The notes under the pieces are model-generated. The model ran no database searches, was not told the origin of the DNA, and saw only the letters and a program-made list of their open reading frames with translations. Below, one piece after another: positions 8,087 to 17,101 of a stretch of 64,000 bases of DNA. A program made the position numbers and the translations under genes. The DNA is from Fluviispira vulneris. Lineage in GTDB: Bacteria; Bdellovibrionota_B; Oligoflexia; Silvanigrellales; Silvanigrellaceae. Each line of letters begins with the position of its first letter. The first letter of the stretch is position 1. The DNA is taken from positions 372,001 through 436,000 of the forward strand of contig NZ_JACRSE010000005.1 in assembly GCF_014281055.1 (NCBI RefSeq). Reading direction: 5' to 3'.

Positions 8087-9318
8087 ATTAGCTCCTGTTT
8101 TTTGTTTATTTTAGATCTAAGAAGAAGAAATATTAGAAATACACCATAAGTGATAATAATTAAACTAGGTAATATATTAATTACATTATGATTAATAAGC
8201 AAAATAACTATAGCTGATGTAAGTGAGGGAAATATTGAAGTAGCAATATTACAAATTATACCAAAATTTGTGAGTCTATTTAAATCCTCTAATTGAGAAC
8301 AAATGAGCATATAAATATTTCCAAAGATTGGTGCGCAAACTAAACCTGCGCTTAACTGTGCAATGCAAAAATTTAGAATATTTCCAGATCCTATCATATA
8401 GAAATAGAATGGCGCAAATATAATACATAATAAAATACCAATATAATAATTCCGCTTAAAGCCAATCTTTAAAGATATTTTACCAGAAACGAATGACAGC
8501 GCTGCCATAATAAATAAACTAAGTGAAATTATATACTCGATATTATTATGATTTTTATATACTTTATTAATATATACATTTGGAGTTATAACGAAATAAT
8601 TCGCCATTAATGTATTACCGAAACCATATATTAGTATATAATTAGATAATTTTTTAAAATTATCTAAATTAAAAATCTTTACAAAATTGAAGTTATTATT
8701 TTTCTTTTTATGAATATAAATATATTTTTTTCTCATATAATAGGCAAGTAATGTTGAAAATCCTCCAATCATAAATGGAATTCTGAAGTAAATATTTTCT
8801 GGAAAAAAATATTTAAAATTAAGAAATAAAGAGGCAAATAACGACGCTACAGTTGAACCCATAGTAAAGCAAAAAAATAAAAATGATAAAGCAGATATTT
8901 TATCATCATTATTTTCAAAAATATAAACAACTGTAGTAGGCACATCTCCTCCGTTTGCAATGCCTTGGATTATTCTAATTAATACTAATAGAACTGTCGA
9001 TAAAAAACCTATATCTGAATATGTTGGTAAAAATGCAATTCCAAGAGTTGATATAGATATTAAAAACAATATAGATTTGAAGCTTTTATCAATTCCGTAT
9101 CTGTCACCAATAATTCCATATATAATCCCTCCAACCGGTTTTGCTATATATGAAAGTATAATTGTCATGATAGTAATTAACGTTGCTACAAATGAATTTG
9201 TAGTCTCAGGAAAAAATTTCTTGATTAAAACTGGATATAAATATATAAATATCATGAAATCAAAAAACTCTAGACTCCCACCAACAGATGAAATATATAT
9301 TGTTTTTTTATTAATCAT
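8083..9318 (-). CDS. MFS transporter, metabolite:H+ symporter (MHS) type
   Basis: A 411-residue permease with about twelve membrane helices. Family marks are SSVGGSLEFFDFMIF in helix 1, GDRYGIDKS in the loop between helices 2 and 3, and RIIQGIANGGDVPTTVVYI in helix 4, as in ProP- and ShiA-like MHS carriers of carboxylates, osmolytes or related solutes. Four-base overlaps join it to the HTH regulator upstream and to DUF1028 downstream. The neighbours imply uptake of a compound that the DUF1028 enzyme hydrolyses, under control of the regulator. Confidence 0.8.
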   Translation of the reverse strand: MINKKTIYISSVGGSLEFFDFMIFIYLYPVLIKKFFPETTNSFVATLITIMTIILSYIAKPVGGIIYGIIGDRYGIDKSFKSILFLISISTLGIAFLPTYSDIGFLSTVLLVLIRIIQGIANGGDVPTTVVYIFENNDDKISALSFLFFCFTMGSTVASLFASLFLNFKYFFPENIYFRIPFMIGGFSTLLAYYMRKKYIYIHKKKNNNFNFVKIFNLDNFKKLSNYILIYGFGNTLMANYFVITPNVYINKVYKNHNNIEYIISLSLFIMAALSFVSGKISLKIGFKRNYYIGILLCIIFAPFYFYMIGSGNILNFCIAQLSAGLVCAPIFGNIYMLICSQLEDLNRLTNFGIICNIATSIFPSLTSAIVILLINHNVINILPSLIIITYGVFLIFLLLRSKINKKQELI

Positions 9319-9968
9319 ATACTGAACCTATCAATTTTTCTCCTCCAAATAACAGGTGCTGCCCAAACTAGTTTTACATTAAAAATTATTGGAGGCTTTA
9401 TATCAGTGAATGGATTTAAAATATGCAAGTTTATTTCATTATTATCTGTGAAAATTAGACGTTTAAAAATAGGATTTTTCATTCCAAAAATTTGTACTAT
9501 ACAATCAAGCCCATTAAGTAATTCAATTTTATTCCGATCTTTTTTGATACCACCAATCCATTCATCTGGCTCATAATATGGAGACATTTCATTACCAATG
9601 TTTCTTATTAATACAGAGTTTTCATTATTTTTTAAGAAAAATTTTTTTTCTATATTAATCGCTTCAATCGGACTAATTGCTTGCTCAATTTCAATGAAGC
9701 TCTCTTTTTCAAACATTTTTTGAGCATAATCAATATTAGGATTGCTTCCAATACCAGTTAATAACCACTCCTTCGTAATTTTTAAACCTTCTTGTTTCAG
9801 AATATTTAAGCAAGTGTTTACAGCTTGATCAGAAATTTTCTTTTCTGATCGTTCCCATGAGCCAAAAGTATTGATTGATACGTCATATTTTTCACATAAA
9901 TATTCTCTATTCAGCCCTAATATTTTTCGTGACCATTTAATACGCTCTCCAATATTTTTTAAATTCAT
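9315..9968 (-). CDS. XRE-type HTH regulator with S24/LexA-like C-terminal domain
   Basis: The N-terminal 65 residues form a Cro/CI-type helix-turn-helix (NIGERIKWSRKILGLNREYL, SINTFGSWERSEKKIS). The C-terminal half resembles LexA/CI S24 domains: GNEMSPYYEPDEWIGG, then a strand with IVQIFG and FKRLIF. The usual Gly-x-Ser-Met box reads GNEM, with Glu at the catalytic Ser position, so self-cleavage is not expected and ligand sensing is more likely. I chose ATG at 9968 (AGGAT seven bases upstream). A start at 9998 is open but would overlap the preceding gene. Its stop overlaps the MFS start by four bases. Confidence 0.75.
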   Translation of the reverse strand: MNLKNIGERIKWSRKILGLNREYLCEKYDVSINTFGSWERSEKKISDQAVNTCLNILKQEGLKITKEWLLTGIGSNPNIDYAQKMFEKESFIEIEQAISPIEAINIEKKFFLKNNENSVLIRNIGNEMSPYYEPDEWIGGIKKDRNKIELLNGLDCIVQIFGMKNPIFKRLIFTDNNEINLHILNPFTDIKPPIIFNVKLVWAAPVIWRRKIDRFSI

Positions 9969-9981
9969 AAAATATCCTATT

Positions 9982-10482
9982 TTATTTAAGAGAATCAAAA
10001 ATTAATTTTAAATTATTAAAATATTTTCCAATTATTTCTCTATTTCTAAAATATATAATTCTACTATCAACTAAAGTCAAATTCGAAGTAATATTAAAAG
10101 AATATTTAATGTTGTCATTAGTTATATTTAGAGAAACTAAGCTCTTATATCCATTATTTTGGCGATGTATTATTTCAATTTCTTCTGATGGATCTGTAAT
10201 AGTAATGTCATCGTAAGTAATAATTTGATTAATTGAGCTTAATCTATTATTACGACAAACGGGCGATGATTTTAATTTTCCTCTGGCTTTTATTTCTTGT
10301 TTTAGCTCTTCACTTGAGCAAACAGAAGTGAAAACTTTTGATTGCTCATCATACTTACTAAATGATAAATAAAAAACACCTAATTCCGAAAAGTAAGAGT
10401 TTTTTACTAATTTATTTAAATGATTAATTACATTTTTATCTTTACACTCTAAATATTCAAAGTTCACATTTCTGCCTTTCAT
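9982..10482 (-). CDS. Uncharacterised small protein, possible sensor-domain protein
   Basis: A 166-residue soluble protein with no signal peptide or membrane segment. The alternation of strands and helices (SYFSELGVFYLSFSKYD, QIITYDDITITDP, YSFNITSNLTLVD) faintly resembles ligand-binding parts of LuxR-type or PAS-like regulators, but there is no DNA-binding domain and I do not claim that family. It ends 13 bases before the HTH regulator gene and is probably the first gene of the same operon. The ribosome binding site at 10482 is poor; GTG at 10467 is an alternative start. Confidence 0.5.
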   Translation of the reverse strand: MKGRNVNFEYLECKDKNVINHLNKLVKNSYFSELGVFYLSFSKYDEQSKVFTSVCSSEELKQEIKARGKLKSSPVCRNNRLSSINQIITYDDITITDPSEEIEIIHRQNNGYKSLVSLNITNDNIKYSFNITSNLTLVDSRIIYFRNREIIGKYFNNLKLIFDSLK

Positions 10483-11218
10483 TGAAATTAAGCATGTTTG
10501 TATAAATATCTGATAAAAGAATTATTATATAGAGTAAACTAAAAAAAAAATTCTAAATAATTCCAATAAGTTACGCAATATAAGTAAATACATATCAATG
10601 CATATTGACATGTATTTTTACATAAGCTATATTGCATTAATAAATAAATATTGATTAGTTAAATGTTATAATAATTACCTTTTATGTGACTGATTTTTTA
10701 TTTATTTATATGACATTTAGAAAGAAATTGATCGCACTCGTTTAAGACACGAGAAAAGCGGAACTTTCGAGTTATGAAGTATGCGCATGACGCAGAAAAA
10801 TAGCAATATTTGAAAACTATAAATTTTTATACATTAAAAATCAATATATAAAAGCATCATAATAAATATTAGAAAAATCTTTGTATTTTTTAAAATGTAA
10901 AAAAGCGGTACTCAATAGAAAAGAGTATTTATTTGACGATACTATAAAAATAGCAATTCTCTAAAATTTAGAAATTAAACCTGTTATAAATATTTTAGTT
11001 GAATTCTGATGTATTAAAAATAATTTTTTTAGATTTCTTAAAAAAAAATGATAAATAAAACTGTTTTAAAATGCAGTGTGATGAGTATCAAAAAATAAAA
11101 AAAACAAATCATATATTAAGTAGAATGAAAATTCCGTGAAATACGAACGTTAAATAACTTTAACATCGATTTTTTCTCCGAATATTTTAAATTTGAATAA
11201 CAGTAAAGCGGAGGTAAT
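10483..11218. other. Long AT-rich intergenic region
   Basis: About 735 bases with no convincing open frame. The only contrasting part is a richer pocket near 10730-10795. It contains CTCGT...ACGAG (10737-10753) and an alternative pairing of ACTCG (10736-10740) with CGAGT (10768-10772). One frame there reads KTREKRNFRVMKYAHDAEK before a stop, which may be a gene fossil. The 3' end carries the upstream region of the small secreted gene at 11219. Confidence 0.5.
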
Positions 11219-11530
11219 ATGAAAATCATTTTTAATAAAATTATACTTTTTACATATGCATCAATATTTTTAATTGAGTTCTCAGCGAACGCTGATGATC
11301 TAGATATTAAGAAAATATTAATGTCAAATTCAATGAATGAGTTAGTGATATTAGCTAATATAAATAAATCCATTTTAGAAATGAAATATACAGATGATTT
11401 AAAAAATAAATTAAATAGAGATTTATATGATAAAATAATTGAACAAAATGAGATTTTAAAGGAAATTTCTATTACACTATTAAGATTAGAGAGGCTTAAG
11501 AGAGAGATTAAGACATCCAATATTAAGTGA
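11219..11530 (+). CDS. Small secreted or periplasmic protein of unknown function
   Basis: Start ATG follows CGGAGGTAAT, a good ribosome binding site. The 103-residue product begins with a Sec-type signal: basic MKIIFNK, hydrophobic ILFTYASIFLIEF, and SANA before DD as the likely cleavage site. The mature part is about 75 residues, helical and charged, with Leu/Ile heptad spacing (IIEQNEILKEISITLLRLER) suggesting a coiled coil. No family is recognised. A frame on the opposite strand covers the same DNA but lacks a comparable start. A perfect 22-bp inverted repeat follows 51 bases downstream. Confidence 0.65.
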   Translation: MKIIFNKIILFTYASIFLIEFSANADDLDIKKILMSNSMNELVILANINKSILEMKYTDDLKNKLNRDLYDKIIEQNEILKEISITLLRLERLKREIKTSNIK

Positions 11531-11581
11531 TTTAGTAGACAAGTCTATTATTATTTTCTAAATTAAGATTCATTAAATAAT

Positions 11582-11628
11582 TCACCTCCCATAGAAATAA
11601 AATCATATTTTATTTCTATGGGAGGTGA
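11582..11628. repeat. Perfect 22-bp inverted repeat (hairpin)
   Basis: Arms 11582-11603 (TCACCTCCCATAGAAATAAAAT) and 11607-11628 are exact complements around a CAT loop. It follows the small secreted gene and precedes the convergent end of truB. It could end transcription from both sides, but neither flank has a T-run, so a classical intrinsic terminator is not assured. The right arm also contains GGGAGGTGA, a ribosome-binding-like sequence. Confidence 0.7.
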
Positions 11629-11759
11629 GAAAAGCAATTCTTTTAAGAACAAAATTTTTTACTTTTATAAACTTATTTTCAAAAGATACAGAATAAAAAA
11701 TAGATTTTAAATTTATCTCTTATTCAAAGGTAAAAATAACTTCATCGTCATAGCTTGAA

Positions 11760-12755
11760 TTAACGAATTTTCTTTTTAGGTTTTATTTTATAAATACTTT
11801 CTGCAGCAATATGTTCTACATCTGCAAGAAACATGAAATCGTGATTAAGAATACTAACAAAAACTTTCGAGCCGTGGACTAAAGACTTTATGGATTTTTC
11901 AGAGGTCTTTTCAACAATTTGATTTTCACCCAAAACAATCACGTTGCCAGAAGAAAGCAATTTTAGGAATTCTTCGCTTAATTCAACTTTTGCAACTGTC
12001 GTAAGCATTTGTTCAGGTAAAATCAATCTGTCTAATAATGCCTGCTCACTCGGTTTTTCTGCAAAAGAAAAATAAATGGCATTTTCGACTGACCAAGGTT
12101 CAACATACTCTCTGCGCAGCTGCGTACAATGACCTACGGTGCCAATCGCTTTCGCAATATCGCGGGCAAGGCTTCGAACATAAGTGCCTTTGCCACACAA
12201 AACACGCAAAGTTACGGATTGACTTTCTAAGTCACATTTCACGAGTTCTAAGTTTTCGATACAAACCGAACGTTTTTTCGTTTCGATAGAGTCAGGAAGT
12301 TTTCCTGTCGCCCGCATATATTCATAAAGAGGTCTGCCGTTCATTTTCAGCGCACTGTAAACAGGGGGAACCTGTTCAATATTTCCAGTGAATTCTCTTA
12401 GAACGCCAAGGATTTTTCTATCAAAATCTTGAGGCACTGCAGCTTCAGCAACAACTTGGCCAGAATAGTCCAGCGTGTCAGTTTCTTTGCCCAATGAAAT
12501 TGTAAAAAGATATTGTTTTTTTCCATCCATTATTTCGTCGGATAGGCGTGTAGACCCTCCCACTAAAATAGGAAGCAAACCTGTGGCAAAGGGATCAAGT
12601 GTCCCCAAATGCCCTACTTTATCCATCTTTAATATTTTTCGCACAGAAGAAACAACTGCATGGCTAGTTAAGCCAGCTGCTTTATCGACAAGTATAAGTC
12701 CGCTCAGACTGCTACTTATCGATAAGGCCTCTTCCGCTAATTGTTTAGAGCTCAT
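11760..12755 (-). CDS. truB: tRNA pseudouridine(55) synthase TruB
   Basis: TruB converts U55 in the T-loop of tRNAs to pseudouridine. The catalytic motif GHLGTLDPFATGLLP (with the nucleophilic Asp) is at about residue 51, preceded by LVDKAAGLTSHAVV. The later VPPVYSALKMNGRPLYEYMR and GTYVRSLARDIAKAIG motifs are also typical. At 331 residues it is slightly longer than usual, ending in a basic KIKPKKKIR tail. It is the last gene of the rimP-nusA-ylxQ-infB-rbfA-truB operon, 15 bases after rbfA. Confidence 0.95.
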   Translation of the reverse strand: MSSKQLAEEALSISSSLSGLILVDKAAGLTSHAVVSSVRKILKMDKVGHLGTLDPFATGLLPILVGGSTRLSDEIMDGKKQYLFTISLGKETDTLDYSGQVVAEAAVPQDFDRKILGVLREFTGNIEQVPPVYSALKMNGRPLYEYMRATGKLPDSIETKKRSVCIENLELVKCDLESQSVTLRVLCGKGTYVRSLARDIAKAIGTVGHCTQLRREYVEPWSVENAIYFSFAEKPSEQALLDRLILPEQMLTTVAKVELSEEFLKLLSSGNVIVLGENQIVEKTSEKSIKSLVHGSKVFVSILNHDFMFLADVEHIAAESIYKIKPKKKIR

Positions 12756-12770
12756 ATTTTTTTTTACTTA

Positions 12771-13193
12771 TTATTTGGAAGAATTGTCTTTTTCTGAACT
12801 TAGATCAGCGAGGTTTTCTGCGTTCCGATTTGACTCGTCTTCACGTCTTTCATCACTGATTTTGTTAATAAGTGCGCCCATTTTAACAGCATGCTCCACA
12901 CTGTCATCATAGAGAAAGACGATATGGGGGGTGTAGCGAATTTGGAGCACTTTACCAATCTCGCGTCGTATATAACCAGATGCTTGTTTCAATCCCGCTT
13001 CTGCAGACTTACGCTGATTTTTATCACCAAGAATGGAATAATAAACACGCGCTATCTGCAGATCGGGTGTGAGTTTAACGGAATTTAAAGTGATGCCACG
13101 CACTCGGGGATCAGCAATTTCACCCTTCACGAACATCATAGCAATGTGTTCGCGAATCTGTTCACCAATTTGTAGCATTCTTTTCGTAGCCAT
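12771..13193 (-). CDS. rbfA: Ribosome-binding factor A
   Basis: RbfA binds the immature 30S subunit and helps process the 5' end of 16S rRNA. The 140-residue protein shows the compact KH-like fold signature: MLQIGEQIREHIAMMFVKGEI, DPRVRGITLNSVKLTPDLQIARVYYS, and GYIRREIGKVLQIRYTPHIVFLYDDSVEHA. A charged, probably disordered C-terminal tail follows. It lies 14 bases after infB in the usual operon order. Confidence 0.93.
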   Translation of the reverse strand: MATKRMLQIGEQIREHIAMMFVKGEIADPRVRGITLNSVKLTPDLQIARVYYSILGDKNQRKSAEAGLKQASGYIRREIGKVLQIRYTPHIVFLYDDSVEHAVKMGALINKISDERREDESNRNAENLADLSSEKDNSSK

Positions 13194-13207
13194 GATCTTC
13201 TCTTACC

Positions 13208-16200
13208 TCACATTAATGTTGCTGCAATTTCTTCAACAACAAAGGCTTCGAGAATATCGCCGACCTTAATATCGTTATAGTTTTCTACACCAATACCGCA
13301 TTCAAAGCCTTGTGCAACCTCTTTTGCATCGTCCTTGAATCTCTTAAGAGAACCAATACGACCGGTGTAGATAACAACGCCATCACGGACAATACGTACG
13401 TGAGAGTTGCGCACAACTTTACCGTCGGAAATCATACTACCAGCAATAACACCAACTTTTGGCACAGAGAACGTGTTGCGCACTTCTGCATGACCGATGA
13501 TTTTATCGAGCTTAATAGGTGAAAGAGTTCCAACCATAGCAGCCTGAACAGCAGCAATTAATTCATAAATAATGCTGAAACATTGGATTTTGATCCCAGC
13601 TTGTTCTGCAACTTGCGCTGCAACCCGGTCTGGACGAACGTTAAACCCAACAATGAGAGCATTGGAAGCTTTTGCAAGAATGACATCTGTTTCTGTGATT
13701 CCACCGACAGCTGAGTGAAGAATTTTGGTCTTTACTTTCGCAGTGTCGAGTTTTTGCACAGAGTTACGGATTGCTTCTGCAGAACCATGCATGTCAGCCT
13801 TAATAATAATTGAGACTTCTTTTGCTTTTTCTTCTGCTCCGCCCATCATAGCCAAGAGCTCTTCCATAGAAGAACCACGTTGGTTTGCGAGTTCTTTTTG
13901 TCTTTGTTTTTCAATTCTGTAGGCAACAGCTTCTTTTGCAATAGCGTCATTGACAACACAGTTGAATTGATCACCCGCAGCAGGGACCTCACTCAAACCA
14001 ATAATTTCGACTGGCATAGAAGGATCGGCGGAAGTGATTTTTGCTCCGAGGTCATTGCTCATGGCACGAACACGTCCCATAGAGGTTCCAACCACGATGT
14101 AATCTTGTTGTTTGAGAGTTCCTTTTGTGACAATAACGGTCGCAACAGGGCCTCTGGCTTTGTCGAGTTTTGCTTCAATAACAATACCTTCAGCAAGGCA
14201 ATCTCTTGTCGCTTTTAGCTCAAGAACTTCTGCTTGGAGCAGAATGCCTTCGATAAGGTCATTGAGACCTTGACCTGTTTTTGCTGAAACTTGAATGAAC
14301 ATGGAATCTCCACCCCATTCTTCAGGCATAACACCTTGGTCAGACAATTCGCGGTTGATGCGCTCAAGGTTGGCACCAGGTTTATCAATCTTGTTTATTG
14401 CAACAATGATTGGCACTTCAGCAGCCTTTGCATGGGCAATCGCTTCGATTGTCTGTGGCATAACGCCGTCGTCGGCAGCAACAACCAACACAACTATGTC
14501 AGTGACTTGAGCTCCACGCGCACGCATGGAAGTGAAAGCCTCGTGACCAGGAGTGTCAAGGAATGTTAGCTTATGACCTTTGTGCTCAATTTGATAAGCA
14601 CCAATATGTTGCGTGATGCCACCTGCTTCTTTTGCTGCCACATTCGCAGAGCGAAGAGCATCGAGAAGGGAGGTTTTACCATGGTCAACATGCCCCATAA
14701 TTGTTATAATGGGCGGTCTCGCAAGAAGGTTATCTTCTTCGTTTTTATCTGTTTTACGGGATAAAATATCGCCGATGGATACACTTGAACTTTGAATTTC
14801 ATAACCAAATTCTTGTGCAACAAATGTAGCTGTATCAATATCAAGTTGCTGATTGATTGTAGCCATCATTCCGAGCTTCATTAAGGTTTTAATGATAGCG
14901 CTTGCTTTCTGGCTCAATTCCCCAGCAAGGTCATTGACGCTAATAGATTCATCTACGCGCACAATCTTTTTGGATGCTTTTGTTGGGTTTGCAACTTCAG
15001 CTTTTTTAACTTCTTTTTTACGGATAGCAGAAGAACTTTTTCTACGGTTTGGAATCATAGTGCGCACAGTGGTTTTTTGCTCACCACCTTCGCCCTCATT
15101 TTCAGCGTAGATATCAAATTCTTCTTCAACTTCGTCTACACGGCGAGCGCCTTTTGCACGCAAAAGACCATTCCTACGTGCATCTTCTTCATCAGAAATT
15201 CTACGTTTTTCACGATCTTTATCTTTGTCACGATCTTTAAGACGTGATGGCATATCTTTTGTAGGAGCAGCCGGAGCTGCATCAGGCAATCCAAATGGAG
15301 GACGGCCTGTTGAAGAAGGAGCTCCTCCTGGTCTTGGAGAAAAACCTCCTCTGTCGCTACCAAAGCCTGTTCCTTGTGGTCTTGCACCACCAGGTCCAGT
15401 TCTAAAGCCAGATTGTCCTTGCGCTCCGTCTCTTTGACCGAAGCCTCCGCCTTGCGGACGCGCTCCGCCAGTTTGACCACCAGCGCCATTACCACCTGCA
15501 CGTGGTTGAAAATCACGCCCACCTGTTTGTGGTCTGTTTGAATCACGTTGGCCGAATGGTTGGCCACCCTGACCAGGTCTGCCAGCACCATCACGTGGGG
15601 CATAGTTTCCGCGTGGGGCATTGTTGTCATCTCTGCGGTATGAATTTTGAGTACTATAACTCGCAGTAGTATAACTTTGTGGTTTTACCTGTGGTTGAGG
15701 TGGAGTTGGCTCTGCTTTTCTAACAATAACTGCGCCACCTTCATTGGTGCGTGTTGTTGATGGAGAAGTTCGAGGCGCACTGGCTGCAGGTGCTTGCGCA
15801 GCAGGACGTACGATTTGAGCTGAATTAGAAGATGCTGGATTTACAGGATTTGTGGTTTGCACAGGATTTTTCTCGTCACTCTCTTGAGAGCGCACAGCTG
15901 ATGCACTGACTTCGGAACTTTTAGATGCCTTATTTTGTACATCTGCAGTTTTACCGGCACTTGCTTCTTGAGCTTCAGTGGAAGCGGCTTTTGTCTCTCG
16001 ATTTTCTAAGGTTATTGATTGATTTTCCACATTTTCAGAGGAAGCTTTTGAAACTTTTACAATAGGTTGAGAAGCAACAGTTTTTTCTACAGATTGAGTT
16101 TCAGTCTGTTCAACTTTTGCCTGTTCGTGTATTTTCTCTTTTTGAGACACTTCGTCTTGTGCTTTTTCTACCGTTGCTGCTTTTTTAACAACCGTAGTCT

Positions 16201-16528
16201 TTGTAGCAAGCGTTTTTTTTGTCGCTTGGGTATCGGCAGGGCGGCTTGCAGAAATAGCTTCTGTTTTTTGTGCAGATTCTTCGCTCGGATCCTGTGGAGC
16301 CTCCACTTTCCTACGAATAATAAGTTTATTTGCCGCCGCTTTTTGAGCAGCTTCCTTTTCTGGATTTTTGCCCGAACGATGAAATGCACGCAACTTAGCA
16401 GCCTCTGTTTCAGAGATGGCATTAAAATGGTTTTTTACCTGGATTCCGAGTTCTTGGAGCTTAATAATGGCTGCTTTGGTCTCAATCCCCAATTCTTTCG
16501 CCAAATCAAGTACTCTAATGCGACTCAT
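13208..16528 (-). CDS. infB: Translation initiation factor IF-2
   Basis: IF-2 is the GTPase that brings initiator tRNA to the ribosome. The N-terminal IF2_N-type helix ([20 protein letters not shown]) is followed by a long low-complexity region: Ala/Lys/Thr/Glu-rich to about 230, then Gly/Arg/Gln/Pro-rich at about 290-420. A second IF2_N-like unit begins near [16 protein letters not shown]. The G domain starts around residue 610 with GHVDHGKTS, then DTPGHEAF and NKIDKPGA; the usual beta-barrel and C-terminal domains follow. At about 1106 residues it is longer than most IF-2 because of the linker. I prefer ATG at 16528 over TTG at 16531; GGGAG lies upstream. Confidence 0.95.
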   Translation of the reverse strand: MSRIRVLDLAKELGIETKAAIIKLQELGIQVKNHFNAISETEAAKLRAFHRSGKNPEKEAAQKAAANKLIIRRKVEAPQDPSEESAQKTEAISASRPADTQATKKTLATKTTVVKKAATVEKAQDEVSQKEKIHEQAKVEQTETQSVEKTVASQPIVKVSKASSENVENQSITLENRETKAASTEAQEASAGKTADVQNKASKSSEVSASAVRSQESDEKNPVQTTNPVNPASSNSAQIVRPAAQAPAASAPRTSPSTTRTNEGGAVIVRKAEPTPPQPQVKPQSYTTASYSTQNSYRRDDNNAPRGNYAPRDGAGRPGQGGQPFGQRDSNRPQTGGRDFQPRAGGNGAGGQTGGARPQGGGFGQRDGAQGQSGFRTGPGGARPQGTGFGSDRGGFSPRPGGAPSSTGRPPFGLPDAAPAAPTKDMPSRLKDRDKDKDREKRRISDEEDARRNGLLRAKGARRVDEVEEEFDIYAENEGEGGEQKTTVRTMIPNRRKSSSAIRKKEVKKAEVANPTKASKKIVRVDESISVNDLAGELSQKASAIIKTLMKLGMMATINQQLDIDTATFVAQEFGYEIQSSSVSIGDILSRKTDKNEEDNLLARPPIITIMGHVDHGKTSLLDALRSANVAAKEAGGITQHIGAYQIEHKGHKLTFLDTPGHEAFTSMRARGAQVTDIVVLVVAADDGVMPQTIEAIAHAKAAEVPIIVAINKIDKPGANLERINRELSDQGVMPEEWGGDSMFIQVSAKTGQGLNDLIEGILLQAEVLELKATRDCLAEGIVIEAKLDKARGPVATVIVTKGTLKQQDYIVVGTSMGRVRAMSNDLGAKITSADPSMPVEIIGLSEVPAAGDQFNCVVNDAIAKEAVAYRIEKQRQKELANQRGSSMEELLAMMGGAEEKAKEVSIIIKADMHGSAEAIRNSVQKLDTAKVKTKILHSAVGGITETDVILAKASNALIVGFNVRPDRVAAQVAEQAGIKIQCFSIIYELIAAVQAAMVGTLSPIKLDKIIGHAEVRNTFSVPKVGVIAGSMISDGKVVRNSHVRIVRDGVVIYTGRIGSLKRFKDDAKEVAQGFECGIGVENYNDIKVGDILEAFVVEEIAATLM

Positions 16529-16603
16529 CAAATGCAGCTCCCGATTATAATCACGCCATCATAGATGGCATAGTAGTAACAAAAATTAACTAGGCCATTA
16601 TGA

Positions 16604-17101
16604 CTATGACTCAGACATAACAGCGGACAATACTTTAATAACCGCATCTTTGCGATTGACTAGCAATGCTTTCACTGATTTTTCTTTACCGAAAAAAGTT
16701 GAACCAAGCAAAGCTGAATGCGCATTGACTTTAATACCTAAAACTCGACCTCCATATTTATGGAGCAAAGCTTCGCAGTGACGGTAAAATCGTTCACTTC
16801 CATCGTTGGAAAAGATGAGCACCCTCGAAATACGATTTGGTTCTTTCAATTTTTTACGTGTGCGCAAAGATGCTAAACCAGCTTCTTCAGTTTGCAACAC
16901 AGTTTCAATATTTTCCAAACCACCACGGAGAGTACCGCAGCGCCGAGCAAAGGCAAGTGCTTGTATCAAATTATCACTCAATTCCACATGTGGAACTTTT
17001 ACACTTCCCTCAGGAGAAAATGTACGAAATGACTTTTGCAATGCATGAAATAATATTTCATTTTCAGAATCAGTTTCCAATAATCTTGGTAGTTTCAGCA
17101 T
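16604..17101 (-). CDS. YlxQ/L7Ae-like RNA-binding protein
   Basis: The position between nusA and infB is where many bacteria keep ylxR and ylxQ. The C-terminal two thirds read like an L7Ae/YlxQ fold: ALAFARRCGTLRGGLENI, RVLIFSNDGSERFYRHCEALL, then LGIKVNAHSALLGSTFFGKE and KALLVNRKDAVIKVL. The first 50 residues do not show a clear YlxR zinc-less motif. L7Ae-type proteins bind kink-turn RNA, which is plausible but unproven here. The start overlaps the end of nusA by 32 bases, with GGAAAG upstream. Confidence 0.65.
   Translation of the reverse strand: MLKLPRLLETDSENEILFHALQKSFRTFSPEGSVKVPHVELSDNLIQALAFARRCGTLRGGLENIETVLQTEEAGLASLRTRKKLKEPNRISRVLIFSNDGSERFYRHCEALLHKYGGRVLGIKVNAHSALLGSTFFGKEKSVKALLVNRKDAVIKVLSAVMSES

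Noticed and set aside
9982-10482. Calling the 166-residue protein a LuxR-type quorum-sensing receptor
   Set aside because: Only a vague strand/helix resemblance; no DNA-binding domain and no conserved ligand residues could be identified.
11116-11520. Minus-strand open frame opposite the small secreted gene
   Set aside because: It lacks a convincing ribosome binding site and recognisable domain; the plus-strand frame has a strong one and a signal peptide.
15136-15630. Minus-strand frame inside infB encoding a Val/Gln-rich protein
   Set aside because: It is an alternative reading of the Gly/Arg-rich IF-2 linker and has no independent support.
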